64,000 nt of DNA from Salinarchaeum sp. IM2453 (GCF_019693215.1 NZ_CP081183.1:685226-749225); one strand, 5' to 3'. Shown: positions 26,625 to 35,984, counted from the stretch's first letter. A program made the numbers and translations. Notes: a model not told the origin generated them from the letters alone.

Positions 26625-27404
26625 TTATAGTACCTGATCTACAGCGGCCAATGAATCAAGAACATAATCTGGCCGGTGGTCTGAAGAAGAGATTGTATCT
26701 CGGTCAGTAATCCCAGTAGTCACAAGTGCAGTTGTCATCCCAGCACGGTTACCCATCGCGATATCTGTGTTTAGCCGATCACCAATGACAAGACAACGTT
26801 CTGGAGTAACAGAAAGTCGGTTTAGCGCTGTATCTGTAGCAATTGTAGAGGGTTTTCCGGTCGTAATATCTGGTGACCGGTCAGCAGCCGCTTCAAGTGC
26901 TGCAACCACTGCACCAGACCCGGGCATTGGCCGTCCGTCTGTTGGGATTGTCGGGTCAGGGTCAGTCAGTACGAACAAGCGCGCGTGCTCAAGAGCCTCC
27001 ACTCCGCGCGAGAGGACCTCATAATCAAAACCACGATCGATTGAGCCAACAACAATGTCGGCCTGTGTTGGATCAGAGGTTAGCGAGAGACCACGGTCAG
27101 TAAGGGCATCACGGAGACCGGATTCACCAACGACATAGAGATTAGCTTCAGGATGATTGCGAACAAGATATTCACCAGTAATCGTTGCTGAAGTCAAGAC
27201 AGAAGCTGTTTCGACATCAAAACCACAGGAAAGGAGCCGATCACGATAATAGTGTGCAGATTCGGTTGGATTATTTGAGAGTAACAATGGTTGAATACCG
27301 GCATCAACAAGCGTGTTAAATCCATCAACTGCACCAGAAATCGGTTCTGAGCCGACAACAAGTGTGCCATCTACATCAAGGATTACACCGTCAAACGTAC
27401 TCAT
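26625..27404 (-). CDS. HAD-superfamily phosphatase, NagD (class IIA) type
   Basis: A 259-residue HAD-IIA hydrolase. Motif I is GVILDVDGTLV, motif II LLLSNNPT, the lysine motif TGKPS, and motif IV VIGDRLNTDIAMGNRAGMTTALV. The squiggle and the large cap between motifs II and III put it in the NagD/4-nitrophenylphosphatase group. Substrate is unknown; phosphoglycolate-type and sugar phosphates are typical. It stands alone, divergent from the hydrolase-like gene at 27574. Confidence 0.87.
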   Translation of the reverse strand: MSTFDGVILDVDGTLVVGSEPISGAVDGFNTLVDAGIQPLLLSNNPTESAHYYRDRLLSCGFDVETASVLTSATITGEYLVRNHPEANLYVVGESGLRDALTDRGLSLTSDPTQADIVVGSIDRGFDYEVLSRGVEALEHARLFVLTDPDPTIPTDGRPMPGSGAVVAALEAAADRSPDITTGKPSTIATDTALNRLSVTPERCLVIGDRLNTDIAMGNRAGMTTALVTTGITDRDTISSSDHRPDYVLDSLAAVDQVL

Positions 27405-27573
27405 TACCAGTATAGTGGGGATTCAGGCCATTAACTGCATTGACATACATCAAACGAACTATATGATATCCGATCAGCAACCATCAATATTCACCGTTTG
27501 GAGTGATATTTATTCTTAGAGATATTTGATATGTTTCCTGAGAAATTAAGTTATTCCCACCCAATTACTACAT

Positions 27574-28503
27574 ATGACATGGCGCTCAAAGCTGGCATTG
27601 GCAGGGATCGGGGCTGTTGGAGCGGCGATAAACAAGAGTCTTGCAGAGAGTGGCGGAAGTATCTCCCCAGGAGTGCTCGGAGCACAGGAGACATACCGAT
27701 GGCGGGGACAGGATATTGCGTATACCGAGACAGGTCCCGAAGATGGACCTGAGGTCGTGTGCCTTCACGATGTTGATGTCGCAGGTTCAAGCTTTGAGTT
27801 TAGAGAACTCGTAGCTGAACTTTCCGAAACATATCGAGTTATTATTCCAGACCTGCCAGGATTTGGCCGATCAGATCGACCAAAGCTCAAATACTCAGCA
27901 ACACTGTATCAGTCATTTTTACAGAGTTTTCTTGAGGACGTAACCGACCAGCCATACATCATTGCATCAGGAACAACAGCAAGCTACGCAGCGAATATCG
28001 TAACACAAGATACAGCAGAGCAATTAACGTTGATTGAACCAGCGGACTATACTGTCGCTCGGTCAGCAACGATGCTGATGTTGCTCCGGTCACCTGTAAT
28101 TGGGACAGCGATGCATAATTTCATTACAAGTAAAGTTGGACTCTCATGGATTGGTCGGAAGGATTTCTACAGTGATGTGCAAGCTAACTCAGATATACTG
28201 GATTATCGGTGGAAAACAGCGCATCAACCGGGAAGTCGGTTTGTCACCGCAGCACGATTAACTGGATATCTTGATCCAGAAGAACGTCTTGAATCGATTC
28301 TTGCGGACGTTACTGTTCCGACGACACTGCTGTGGGGACGAGAGTCCACAACAGAGTCACTCAAGCGGGGTAGAACCCTCGCTAATGAAGCGGATTGCCG
28401 ATTGATAGTACTCGATGATACGCGGCGACGACCACATATGGAGTACCCGGCCGATGTTGCCGGAGCCCTTGTTGAACGTATCCCTGAGTTTGGCACACCG
28501 TGA
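27574..28503 (+). CDS. Alpha/beta-hydrolase-fold protein, probably non-catalytic
   Basis: A 309-residue alpha/beta-hydrolase: YTETGPEDGPEVVCLHDVD, VIIPDLPGFGRSDRP (a classic hydrolase segment), LLWGRESTTESLKRG, and HMEYPADVAGALVERIP. The nucleophile elbow should read GxSxG but is SGTTA at IIASGTTASYAA, with no serine at the turn, and the usual Asp after LLWGRE is not evident; the late His is present. So it may be a degenerate or non-hydrolytic member. The N-terminus is hydrophobic (LALAGIGAVGAAI), perhaps membrane-associated. It precedes the photolyase in the same direction by about 75 bases. Confidence 0.7.
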   Translation: MTWRSKLALAGIGAVGAAINKSLAESGGSISPGVLGAQETYRWRGQDIAYTETGPEDGPEVVCLHDVDVAGSSFEFRELVAELSETYRVIIPDLPGFGRSDRPKLKYSATLYQSFLQSFLEDVTDQPYIIASGTTASYAANIVTQDTAEQLTLIEPADYTVARSATMLMLLRSPVIGTAMHNFITSKVGLSWIGRKDFYSDVQANSDILDYRWKTAHQPGSRFVTAARLTGYLDPEERLESILADVTVPTTLLWGRESTTESLKRGRTLANEADCRLIVLDDTRRRPHMEYPADVAGALVERIPEFGTP

Positions 28504-28579
28504 GGAAGTTCAGAACTCAATAACGTCTTCTGGAGTCGAAAAAGCCCAAGTTGAAATTACCGGAGGAACATGTATAGGT

Positions 28580-29986
28580 ATGCAAATTCACTGGCATCGA
28601 CGTGATTTACGCGCAAGTGATAATATGGCTCTTTCGAAGGCCGCCAGTCAAGGATCAGTTCTTCCAGTGTTTATTTTTGATCCTGAGTTGCTCGATATCG
28701 CAGGGTCACCGCGAGTGGCGGCAATGCTGGATGCACTCAAGCACCTTCGATCGTGGTATCGAGAACAGGGAAGCGATCTGTTAGTTAAGCATGGAAACCC
28801 GCGGGAAATTCTTCCAGAGTTGGCAGAAGAATACGACGCGACAGGTGTAACGTGGAATCGTGCATATACAAAGATTGCTCGTGAACGTGACGCCGATGTA
28901 CGACAGGTACTAGATGATCATGATATCACACGTAATGCATATCACGATGCAGTACACCACAAGCCGGGATCAATCACGACAAACAATGGGGATCCATATT
29001 CGGTATACACATATTACTGGAAAAAATGGCGTGATCGGGACAAAGAGTCCTCGTATGGCACACCAGATAAGGAAAGCTTAGTTGAGATAACGGGGAAACC
29101 ACTGCCAACACTGTCGGATCTGGACATCGATCAGCCGGAAGCAACAGTGCCAGAAATTGGAACAGAACTTGCCCGAAAACGACTATTGGAGTTCTGCGAC
29201 GGACCAATCTATGAATATGAAGAAAAGCGGGACTATCCAGCAGCAGAGTGCACATCGCGGCTGTCAGCCGATCTTACCTTTGGCACAATAGGAATACGAG
29301 AAGTCTACGAGAAGACACAGGAAGCGTACGAGAACGCGGAGACAGACTCAGAGGAAGAAAGTGTCCAAGAATTTCAGTCACAGCTTGGGTGGCGTGAATT
29401 TTACATTCAGGTACTGTGGGCAAATCCCGACCTTGTCACAGAGAATTTCAAAGAGTATGAAAACGAAATTCAGTGGCGATCTGATCCGGAAGCACTCCAA
29501 GCTTGGAAAGACGGGAAGACAGGCTATCCAATTGTTGATGCTGGAATGAGACAACTCAGAGAGGAGGCATACATGCATAATCGAGTTCGAATGATCGTCG
29601 CATCATTCCTCACTAAAGATCTCCTAATTGACTGGCGTGAAGGATACAAGTGGTTCAAAGAAAAGCTCTCTGATCACAATACGGCAAACAACAACGGTGG
29701 ATGGCAGTGGGCAGCATCGACCGGAACTGATGCCCAGCCGTATTTCCGGATTTTTAATCCGATGTCACAGGGCGAACGGTACGATCCAGATGCTGAGTAT
29801 ATTAAGAAATACGTTCCTGAGCTGCAAGATGCTGATCCAGAAGTAATCCATTCGTGGAACGAGTGTTCACTGACACAGCGGCGAAGAGCAGCCTCTGATT
29901 ATCCAGACCCAATTGTCGATCACAGCGAACAACGAGAAAAAGCAATGCAGATGTTTAAACGGGCACGCGGAGACCTTGACGATTGA
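28580..29986 (+). CDS. phr: Deoxyribodipyrimidine photolyase
   Basis: A 468-residue class I CPD photolyase. The N-terminal antenna domain (IHWHRRDLRASDNMAL) and the FAD domain (ELGWREFYIQVLW-like block, GYPIVDAGMRQLREEAYMHNRVRMIVASFLTKDLLIDWREG, then DHNTANNNGGWQWAASTGTDAQPYFRIFNPMSQ) are complete. It reverses UV cyclobutane dimers with light, using FADH. The start at 28580 gives MQIHWHRRDLR, the family N-terminus; longer readings run back into the hydrolase gene. A transposon-end remnant begins directly after the stop codon. The next gene is sod. Confidence 0.96.
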   Translation: MQIHWHRRDLRASDNMALSKAASQGSVLPVFIFDPELLDIAGSPRVAAMLDALKHLRSWYREQGSDLLVKHGNPREILPELAEEYDATGVTWNRAYTKIARERDADVRQVLDDHDITRNAYHDAVHHKPGSITTNNGDPYSVYTYYWKKWRDRDKESSYGTPDKESLVEITGKPLPTLSDLDIDQPEATVPEIGTELARKRLLEFCDGPIYEYEEKRDYPAAECTSRLSADLTFGTIGIREVYEKTQEAYENAETDSEEESVQEFQSQLGWREFYIQVLWANPDLVTENFKEYENEIQWRSDPEALQAWKDGKTGYPIVDAGMRQLREEAYMHNRVRMIVASFLTKDLLIDWREGYKWFKEKLSDHNTANNNGGWQWAASTGTDAQPYFRIFNPMSQGERYDPDAEYIKKYVPELQDADPEVIHSWNECSLTQRRRAASDYPDPIVDHSEQREKAMQMFKRARGDLDD

Positions 29987-30027
29987 GCTACCCACGGCTG
30001 AAGCTGAGGGGATTTTCGCCCTGTCAT
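29987..30027 (+). repeat. Solo TnpB-element right end directly after phr
   Basis: The base after the phr stop begins GCTACCCACGGCTGAAGC, then TGAGGGGATTTTCGCCC. The stem is partly decayed, but GCTACCCACGGCT and the loop match the consensus, and GCTA is shared with the copy at 14461. Downstream DNA to 30234 is AT-rich, with no gene. Confidence 0.55.
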
Positions 30028-30234
30028 TTACTATAAATACGCTATCGGGTTTATATAATATAGCAGACACTATTTATAAAATATTATTATACCTATTTTA
30101 CATAACGTTATTAGCGAAAAATTAGCGGATGTATCGTAATCATCTTTTAGTGCTGCACTTAATTGTCCCCAATATTAGGGTACATGGGAAACTTTATCAA
30201 TAATCACGTTGTAGATATAAACAGGTTCTAAAAT

Positions 30235-30846
30235 ATGTCAGAGTATTCAAATCCAGAACTTCGTGAACTACCATACGAATATGATGCACTTGAGCCGCAT
30301 ATTTCCGAGCAGGTTCTAAAGTGGCATCACGACACCCACCATCAAGGATATGTGAATGGGTTAGCGGGAGCTGAGGAGACGCTTGCAGAAAACAGAGAAG
30401 CTGGTGAATTTGGTGGATCAGGCGCAGCAATCCGGAACGTTACCCACAACGGAAGCGGTCATTATCTCCACACGCTGTTCTGGGAGAATATGCATCCAGA
30501 CGGTGGTGGTGAGCCTGAAGGAGAACTCCGAGAACGGATTGAAGAAGACTTTGGCTCATACGAAGGATGGAAAGGAGAATTTGAAGCAGCCGCCAAAGCG
30601 GCAGGTGGCTGGGCACTGTTGGTATATGACCCAGTATCGAAGCAGCTCCGAAACCTCGTTGTAGACAAACACGACCAGGGTGCTCTCTGGGGATCTCACC
30701 CGGTCTTGGCACTTGACGTTTGGGAGCACTCGTACTACTACGACTACGGACCTGCCCGTGGCGACTTTATCGATAACTTCTTTGAAGTCGTTAACTGGGA
30801 CCATGTCGCCGAACAGTATCAGAAAGCTCTCGAAAATCACGAGTAA
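30235..30846 (+). CDS. sod: Superoxide dismutase (Mn/Fe family)
   Basis: A 203-residue SOD that turns superoxide into O2 and H2O2. The four metal ligands are visible in family positions: the His in KWHHDTHHQGYV, the His in HNGSGHYLHTLFW, and Asp and His in LALDVWEHSYYYDYG. Residue context (ALLVYDP, DHVAEQY) is haloarchaeal, where the enzyme uses manganese. A photolyase-like gene next to sod was also described in Halobacterium; here the two remain neighbours but are separated by 248 bases including an element remnant, so sod probably has its own promoter (TTTATCAATAAT near 30193). Confidence 0.96.
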   Translation: MSEYSNPELRELPYEYDALEPHISEQVLKWHHDTHHQGYVNGLAGAEETLAENREAGEFGGSGAAIRNVTHNGSGHYLHTLFWENMHPDGGGEPEGELRERIEEDFGSYEGWKGEFEAAAKAAGGWALLVYDPVSKQLRNLVVDKHDQGALWGSHPVLALDVWEHSYYYDYGPARGDFIDNFFEVVNWDHVAEQYQKALENHE

Positions 30847-31049
30847 ATAAACAACTGGCCTGAGATAACTGGCCGACCATTCTTGCTTTTTCATTTTGAG
30901 CTTCGTTCGTTCGACGCCAATTTCGACAGATGAGTCAATACAGAAGGAAAACAAAGCGATTTGAGTGTATTCGATTCACCCACAAGTGCGGCATATTAGG
31001 TATTTTTGCAACCAAGAGACTCTAAGTGGATCGCAAACAACGAATGCAT

Positions 31050-32411
31050 ATGGACTTATTCGGGACCGCTGGGATTCGGGGAGATGTAGCGGAGACAGTA
31101 ACACCTGAACTTGGGGTTAAGGTAGGACGGTCGGTTGCAAGTGAAGCAGAGGAGTCAACATTTGTACTTGGATATGATGGTCGAGTAACAAGCCAAGGAT
31201 TAGCCGCTGCGGTTACTGCTGGGCTAACAAGCGGCGGCGGGACGGTGTACAAAGTTGGCGAAGTGCCAACACCAGCATTAGCATACGCTAGCCAAGGTAG
31301 ACATGGAGTGATGATTACAGCAAGCCACAATCCGCCTGAAGATAATGGTATCAAATTGTTTGCAGACGGGGTTGAGTATAGTGAGGAGCAAGAGCACCAA
31401 ATTGAAACACGGTATAAGGAGGGAGTTGATACGGCAACATGGGAAAACTGGGGTAATACGGAAACGGAAGAGATTCTGGCCGAGTATCGGACACAAATAA
31501 GTCAGTATGTGATTGACAATGTTGGGAAAGTTAAGGAGATAACAGTTGCAGTCGGGTGTGGGAACGGGATGGCGGGACATGCAACTCCACAGGTGCTGAG
31601 TCAAATTGGAGCACAGCCGATTTCCCTAAACGCTAACGTTGATGGACGATTTCCAGCACGAGAAAGTAAGCCAACGCCAGAGTCGCTTGAATCGTTTCGG
31701 GCATTTGTTGCTGATCGAGAATGTGATCTTGGTATCGCACATGACGGAGACGCAGATAGAGTGGTGGTTGTGGATCAGGATGGTGAAGTAGTACATGAAG
31801 ATACAATTTTAGCAATTCTGGCAGCATGGTATACAGGTCAAAGTACAGCCGAAGATCCTGTTGTTGTGACAACTCCGAATGCATCAAGTCGGGTTGACGA
31901 ACAAGTAAGCGAAGCAGGTGGACGGACAGAGCGAGTTGCGTTAGGGAAACTGCATGAAGGGATAAGCCGAGAACGGGCTGATGGAACGGACGAGACTGCA
32001 ATTGTATTTGCCGGAGAGCCGTGGAAACATATCCATCCAGCATTTGGCGGCTGGATTGATGGCGTGGTTAGTGCAGCAATGATAACTGCTCTGGCAGGCA
32101 GTGAAGGCGGAATAAAATCCTTGACAGATCCAGTGACAGAGCGTCCATATAGGAAAAAAAGCGTTCCATGTCCGGACGAAAAGAAGGCGAAAGTTATGCA
32201 TCGAATTGAAAAGACAATATCTGATGTATTCCCAGACGGACGTGTCAAAACAGAGTACGGAGTTCGGGTTACACTACCAGATGAGAGTTGGATACTGATC
32301 CGACCAAGTGGAACAGAGCCATACATTCGTGTATACGGAGAAAGTGAGTCAGTTGATGCGTTGATCCGGCGAGCTGAGTCGCTTATCAAAGAACAGATTG
32401 CTGAAATTTAG
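31050..32411 (+). CDS. Phosphoglucosamine/phosphohexomutase (GlmM-like)
   Basis: A 453-residue alpha-D-phosphohexomutase. The phosphoserine site TASHNPP has Ser92, the Mg site is DGDADR, the sugar loop GEPWKHIHPAFGG, and the phosphate loop RPSGTEPYIRVY near the C-terminus. Haloarchaea have several such paralogues, with specificity (glucosamine, glucose, mannose, pentose) not readable from sequence. Neighbouring a nucleoside phosphorylase, a phosphopentomutase role is worth considering. I put the start at MDLFGTAGIRG (31050), which fits the family; ATGs at 31026 and 31044 are alternatives in the same frame. Confidence 0.87.
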   Translation: MDLFGTAGIRGDVAETVTPELGVKVGRSVASEAEESTFVLGYDGRVTSQGLAAAVTAGLTSGGGTVYKVGEVPTPALAYASQGRHGVMITASHNPPEDNGIKLFADGVEYSEEQEHQIETRYKEGVDTATWENWGNTETEEILAEYRTQISQYVIDNVGKVKEITVAVGCGNGMAGHATPQVLSQIGAQPISLNANVDGRFPARESKPTPESLESFRAFVADRECDLGIAHDGDADRVVVVDQDGEVVHEDTILAILAAWYTGQSTAEDPVVVTTPNASSRVDEQVSEAGGRTERVALGKLHEGISRERADGTDETAIVFAGEPWKHIHPAFGGWIDGVVSAAMITALAGSEGGIKSLTDPVTERPYRKKSVPCPDEKKAKVMHRIEKTISDVFPDGRVKTEYGVRVTLPDESWILIRPSGTEPYIRVYGESESVDALIRRAESLIKEQIAEI

Positions 32412-32459
32412 CTTAGTCGCCGAAAGTATCTTCTCAGTCCTAATTGCTAGTACAAAGGC

Positions 32460-33275
32460 ATGCGAGATAGCGAGGATCCAAATACAACAGAACAATATCA
32501 TCTAGAGGTTACGCCAGAGAATGTTGCGGACCGTGTACTGTTGCCCGGAAATCCAGAGCGAGTGGAGATTATTGCTGACCAGTGGGATCAATATCAAGAG
32601 GTTGCAAATCACAGAGAATATCGAACACTAACAGGAGTCCATAACGGAACAGATATCTCTGTCACATCGACTGGAATCGGCTGTCCGTCGACAGCAATTG
32701 CAGTTGAAGAATTGGCTCGTGTGGGAGTAGATTCAATGATCCGAGTTGGATCATGTGGCGCTGTACAATCAGACATTGAGCCAGGAGATCTTGTCATTAC
32801 AACGGCCGCAATGCGACAAGAGGGGACAAGTAAAGAATACGTTCCAGAAGAATACCCAGCAAGTGCTGATGATCGCGTCGTGAATGCCCTTGTGACTGCT
32901 GCGGAGCGACTTGGATATGACTATCATACCGGAGTGACACTAAGCACAGACAGTTTCTATGCCGGACAGGGCCGTCCAGGATACAATGGCTATCAGGCAA
33001 CTGATCCAGAAGCATTTATTGACCGTCTACAGCAGCAAAACATAGCAAACATCGAGATGGAGGCGAGCACAATCTGCACACTTGGAAATATATATGGGCT
33101 GCAAGCAGGTGCAGTATGTACAGTATATGCTAACCGGATTACAGGCGAGTTCAAAGTAACAGGAGAGAACAGGGCGGCAAAAGTTGGCTCAGAAGCGATG
33201 AACATTCTTGAAACAATGGAAAAAAGAGCGGCAGAAGCCGGTACAGACCGGTGGCATCCAGGATTAGGGCTTTGA
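32460..33275 (+). CDS. udp: Nucleoside phosphorylase (uridine phosphorylase-like)
   Basis: A 271-residue PNP/UDP-family phosphorylase: LLPGNPERVEIIADQW, STGIGCPSTAIAVEELARVG, RVGSCGAVQSDIEPGDLVITTAAMRQEGTS, NIEMEASTICTLGNI and VCTVYANRITGEF mark the Udp branch. It cleaves nucleosides with phosphate to base and (deoxy)ribose-1-phosphate. It follows the phosphohexomutase by 49 bases in the same direction. In haloarchaea nucleoside phosphorylases feed a pentose-bisphosphate salvage route; this link is inference. Confidence 0.88.
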   Translation: MRDSEDPNTTEQYHLEVTPENVADRVLLPGNPERVEIIADQWDQYQEVANHREYRTLTGVHNGTDISVTSTGIGCPSTAIAVEELARVGVDSMIRVGSCGAVQSDIEPGDLVITTAAMRQEGTSKEYVPEEYPASADDRVVNALVTAAERLGYDYHTGVTLSTDSFYAGQGRPGYNGYQATDPEAFIDRLQQQNIANIEMEASTICTLGNIYGLQAGAVCTVYANRITGEFKVTGENRAAKVGSEAMNILETMEKRAAEAGTDRWHPGLGL

Positions 33276-33420
33276 CTCTCTTATGACAGACCCAAGGAAT
33301 TCGTCTCGAACCGCTGTAAGGCGAGAGTAAACACAAATAAGCGATAACGCCGTTGTCTGCGATTTACCATCAAAAAGGAGTAAATGACAACGTGGCTAAC
33401 TGGGTTCTCAACTGTACAGA

Positions 33421-34575
33421 CTATAGATCTCCCCAAGCGTTCATTGCTCGGCTCCAGCTGGTAATGTCAGCAATCCATCTAGCAGCAATCATCTTTTTCA
33501 GTGTTGCTGCCGGAACAGAGCCAATGGATTTTATCGGCATGTAGACAACATCGTGGGCAACGGCATCTTCGCCGATTGAGATTGCTGTTCCTTTATCGAC
33601 GTGTGAGTAATCTTTCAGTGGCTCTCCGTTGATTGTATTGATGATGTTATCAGCAGCAACATCGGCAGCACGCCAAGCTGCCTGTGCTGTTGGAGGTACG
33701 GGATCATCTTCAGTTCCAAGTAGTGCACTGTCACCAACAGCAAACACGCGTTCGTCGGACGTCTGGAAGTTTTCACCTGCCATCAGTCGGTTATGCTCAT
33801 TTTCGACGGATATACCATTAAGTGCATCACGGCCGGTAATACCTCCGGTCCAAATCAGAACATCATAATCAAGTGCATCACGTTCGTCAAAATGGACTTG
33901 GTCACTTGTTGCCTGAACAATCGGATCATCAGTAAGGATATTCACGTCATTGGCTTCGAGTTTGCTTCGGAGTTTCTGTTGTACACCAGGATCATTCCCA
34001 GGATAAATTTCTTCAAGGGCTTCGACAAGATGAATATCAATTGGCGCATCGTTATGATCTCGATATTCAGCAATTTCACCAGCTGTTTGGATACCTGATA
34101 GTCCAGCACCGCCAACGACGACCTGTGCAGGGTCATCCTGACTCGCGTCGATGGATGCTTGTTCCACTTGATCGTGAATCTCAAGAGCATCATCAAGTGA
34201 TTTCAGCGTTAGAGAATTCTCTTCAAGCCCGTCAATGCCATAAAATGCAGTCTGGCTACCAAGTGCAACAAGGACATAATCATAAGAGACGTTTTCAGCT
34301 TCCGCAAGTTCAACTGTCTGCTCGTCAGTATCAAGTTTGGTTACCTCAGACTGAATAAACTCTGCACTATCAGGAATAAGATCATCAACAGAAATGGTAA
34401 TACTGTCTTGAACGGAAGGGTCACGGATACATCGGTGTACCTCGTGAAGGATTAAGTGATAGTCATGTTCAGAAATCCATACAAGCTCGCCGTCGTGGGG
34501 AAGGGATCGGCCAAGTCGCTGGATTGCACGGGTACCAGCATAGCCTGCTCCAAGTACCGCAATTGTAGTTGTCAT
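33421..34575 (-). CDS. FAD-dependent NAD(P)H oxidoreductase (NDH-2-like)
   Basis: A 384-residue two-dinucleotide-fold flavoprotein: FAD motif IAVLGAGYAGTRAIQRL at the start, NAD motif VVVGGAGLSGIQTAGEIAE in the middle (near residues 145-165), and the second FAD motif RVFAVGDSALLG in the C-terminal third. It resembles type II NADH dehydrogenases and sulfide:quinone reductases, but no conserved Cys pair of SQR is seen. The C-terminal segment could dock on the membrane. The start at 34575 (MTTTIAVLGAGYAG) is chosen over an upstream ATG because the fold begins there. Confidence 0.88.
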   Translation of the reverse strand: MTTTIAVLGAGYAGTRAIQRLGRSLPHDGELVWISEHDYHLILHEVHRCIRDPSVQDSITISVDDLIPDSAEFIQSEVTKLDTDEQTVELAEAENVSYDYVLVALGSQTAFYGIDGLEENSLTLKSLDDALEIHDQVEQASIDASQDDPAQVVVGGAGLSGIQTAGEIAEYRDHNDAPIDIHLVEALEEIYPGNDPGVQQKLRSKLEANDVNILTDDPIVQATSDQVHFDERDALDYDVLIWTGGITGRDALNGISVENEHNRLMAGENFQTSDERVFAVGDSALLGTEDDPVPPTAQAAWRAADVAADNIINTINGEPLKDYSHVDKGTAISIGEDAVAHDVVYMPIKSIGSVPAATLKKMIAARWIADITSWSRAMNAWGDL

Positions 34576-34658
34576 ACAGACGCATGCGGTACCGTTCAAT
34601 ACAAAGCCTTTGATACACGTTCGAGATTGTAGCGACAGTATATAAAGGAAAGCAGCAG

Positions 34659-35192
34659 TTATTTCTGAGGTGGTTCGGCTGGCGCTTCCATACCAGCAAT
34701 CTGGAGGATGATAATTCCATCAGTCTCGTCTTTGCCATCGACAATACCATCGATGACAAGTTTTGAAAGTGGAGTTGGGCCAACAGTGATTTCATCGCCT
34801 TCTTCGATGTCACGTACTGATCCTTGCAGGTGGATTTCTGCTCGGCACAGTTCAGGATGGTGAACAGAGGTCAGTCCAATCTCTTCGACATTTGCTTCAG
34901 GCATTGCCTCACCGTTCCGCTCAAGCGGTACAAATGCTGGTTCATCCATTCGTTGGACATCCAGCGCGTCGTATGCGTTGGCAGTTGGCTTGTACCCACC
35001 CTTTGGACCAGGCACTCCCTCGACAAGCTGAAGCGCTTTGAGGCTCTGCATCTGGTTACGGATTGTTCCCGGGTTTCGATCTACTTGTTCTGCAATTTCT
35101 TCTCCTTTTACTGCATCATCATCGCCGCTGTAAAGGTTTACAAGCGCACTTAGGATTGATTTTTGACTCGGAGTTAGTTCAATAGACGACAT
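34659..35192 (-). CDS. HTH transcriptional regulator (Rrf2/TrmB-like, haloarchaeal)
   Basis: A 177-residue protein with an N-terminal winged helix (TPSQKSILSALVNLYSGDDDAVKGEEIAEQVDRNPGTIRNQMQSLKALQLVEGVPG) and a C-terminal domain (VHHPELCRAEIHLQGSVRDIEEGDEITVGPTPLSKLVIDG) of unknown ligand. Haloarchaeal copies are variously annotated Rrf2- or TrmB-like. No Fe-S cysteine cluster of Rrf2/IscR is present: only one Cys is seen. A 16-bp palindrome containing GACAAATGTC lies 47-62 bases upstream, the same core as before the adjacent dtxR gene, so both are probably under one regulator. Confidence 0.75.
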   Translation of the reverse strand: MSSIELTPSQKSILSALVNLYSGDDDAVKGEEIAEQVDRNPGTIRNQMQSLKALQLVEGVPGPKGGYKPTANAYDALDVQRMDEPAFVPLERNGEAMPEANVEEIGLTSVHHPELCRAEIHLQGSVRDIEEGDEITVGPTPLSKLVIDGIVDGKDETDGIIILQIAGMEAPAEPPQK

Positions 35193-35238
35193 ACTGTAAA
35201 TATAGGTTACTGATTGCCTTAAATCCCCTGACCATTTT

Positions 35239-35254
35239 TACGACAAATGTCGTA
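35239..35254. promoter_or_regulatory. Operator-like palindrome before the HTH gene
   Basis: TACGACA-AA-TGTCGTA, a perfect 7-bp inverted repeat with core GACAAATGTC, lies 47-62 bases upstream of the HTH-gene start, just ahead of its likely TATA (ATTTAAGG). The same 10-base core, in the other orientation, is found upstream of dtxR at 35985. Binding by the DtxR-like protein is an inference. Confidence 0.6.
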
Positions 35255-35278
35255 CTGAAATAAACGTATTGGTATATT

Positions 35279-35947
35279 TCACTCGTCAATTGGATGAATA
35301 TGAACGGCTTTTGCGATTGACTCTGGGAGAGAGATTTGTTGCTGATCATCAGTGCGAACAGTGATCATTCCAAAAGGAGCAACATCCATAATCTCAAGTT
35401 CGCCGTTGGGTTTAAGCCCCCTTTCAGACAGATACTCAAGCGTTTCAGCGTCGTCGTCATTGATCCGAACCACAGTTGCTCTCATACCAGCATCGGCAGC
35501 TGAAAGTAGAATAGCCGATGGCTCTGCCGGTGGTTCAAGATCCTCACTTGGTATTGGATCACCGTGTGGGTCGGTCGTTGGATCATCAAGTTGTTCGGCT
35601 AATCGCTGTTCGAATTTTTCGCTAATATGATGCTCAAGCCGGTCAGCCTCATCGTGAACTTCACTAAAGTCGTAATCAAGGTGCTCTGTAAGGTAACTCT
35701 CAAGGAGTCGATGGTGACGAATAACTTCAATCGCAATTGTTTCCCCCTCATCAGTGAGAGTTACTCCTTCGTATTTCTGATAGTCAAGAAGCCCTCGGTC
35801 AGCAAGTTTCTCAATCATACTGCTGACGGTGGGTTGTGTAACATCGAGATGGTCAGCAATCTCCGAGGTAGAAATACGGTCATCAGAGCGGCGTTGTAGT
35901 TCATAGATACCCTTCAGATAGTCCTCCATTACGTCACTGAGCATCAT
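35279..35947 (-). CDS. sirR: DtxR/SirR-family metal-dependent regulator
   Basis: A 222-residue DtxR-family repressor: winged helix (LSDVMEDYLKGIYELQ, STSEIADHLDVTQPTVSSMIEKLADRGLL), dimerisation and metal-binding helices (VIRHHRLLESYLTEHLDYDFSEVHDEADRLEHHISEKFEQRL, with His and Asp/Glu ligands), and a C-terminal FeoA/SH3-like domain. It senses Fe(II) or Mn(II). It and the next gene, an HTH regulator, are in the same direction; each promoter carries GACAAATGTC. The first ATG (35947) and the second (one codon on) are both plausible starts. Confidence 0.9.
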   Translation of the reverse strand: MMLSDVMEDYLKGIYELQRRSDDRISTSEIADHLDVTQPTVSSMIEKLADRGLLDYQKYEGVTLTDEGETIAIEVIRHHRLLESYLTEHLDYDFSEVHDEADRLEHHISEKFEQRLAEQLDDPTTDPHGDPIPSEDLEPPAEPSAILLSAADAGMRATVVRINDDDAETLEYLSERGLKPNGELEIMDVAPFGMITVRTDDQQQISLPESIAKAVHIHPIDE

Positions 35948-35984
35948 TACTGGAACTTACTCGTTGGAAGACTTAACTTTTGCA

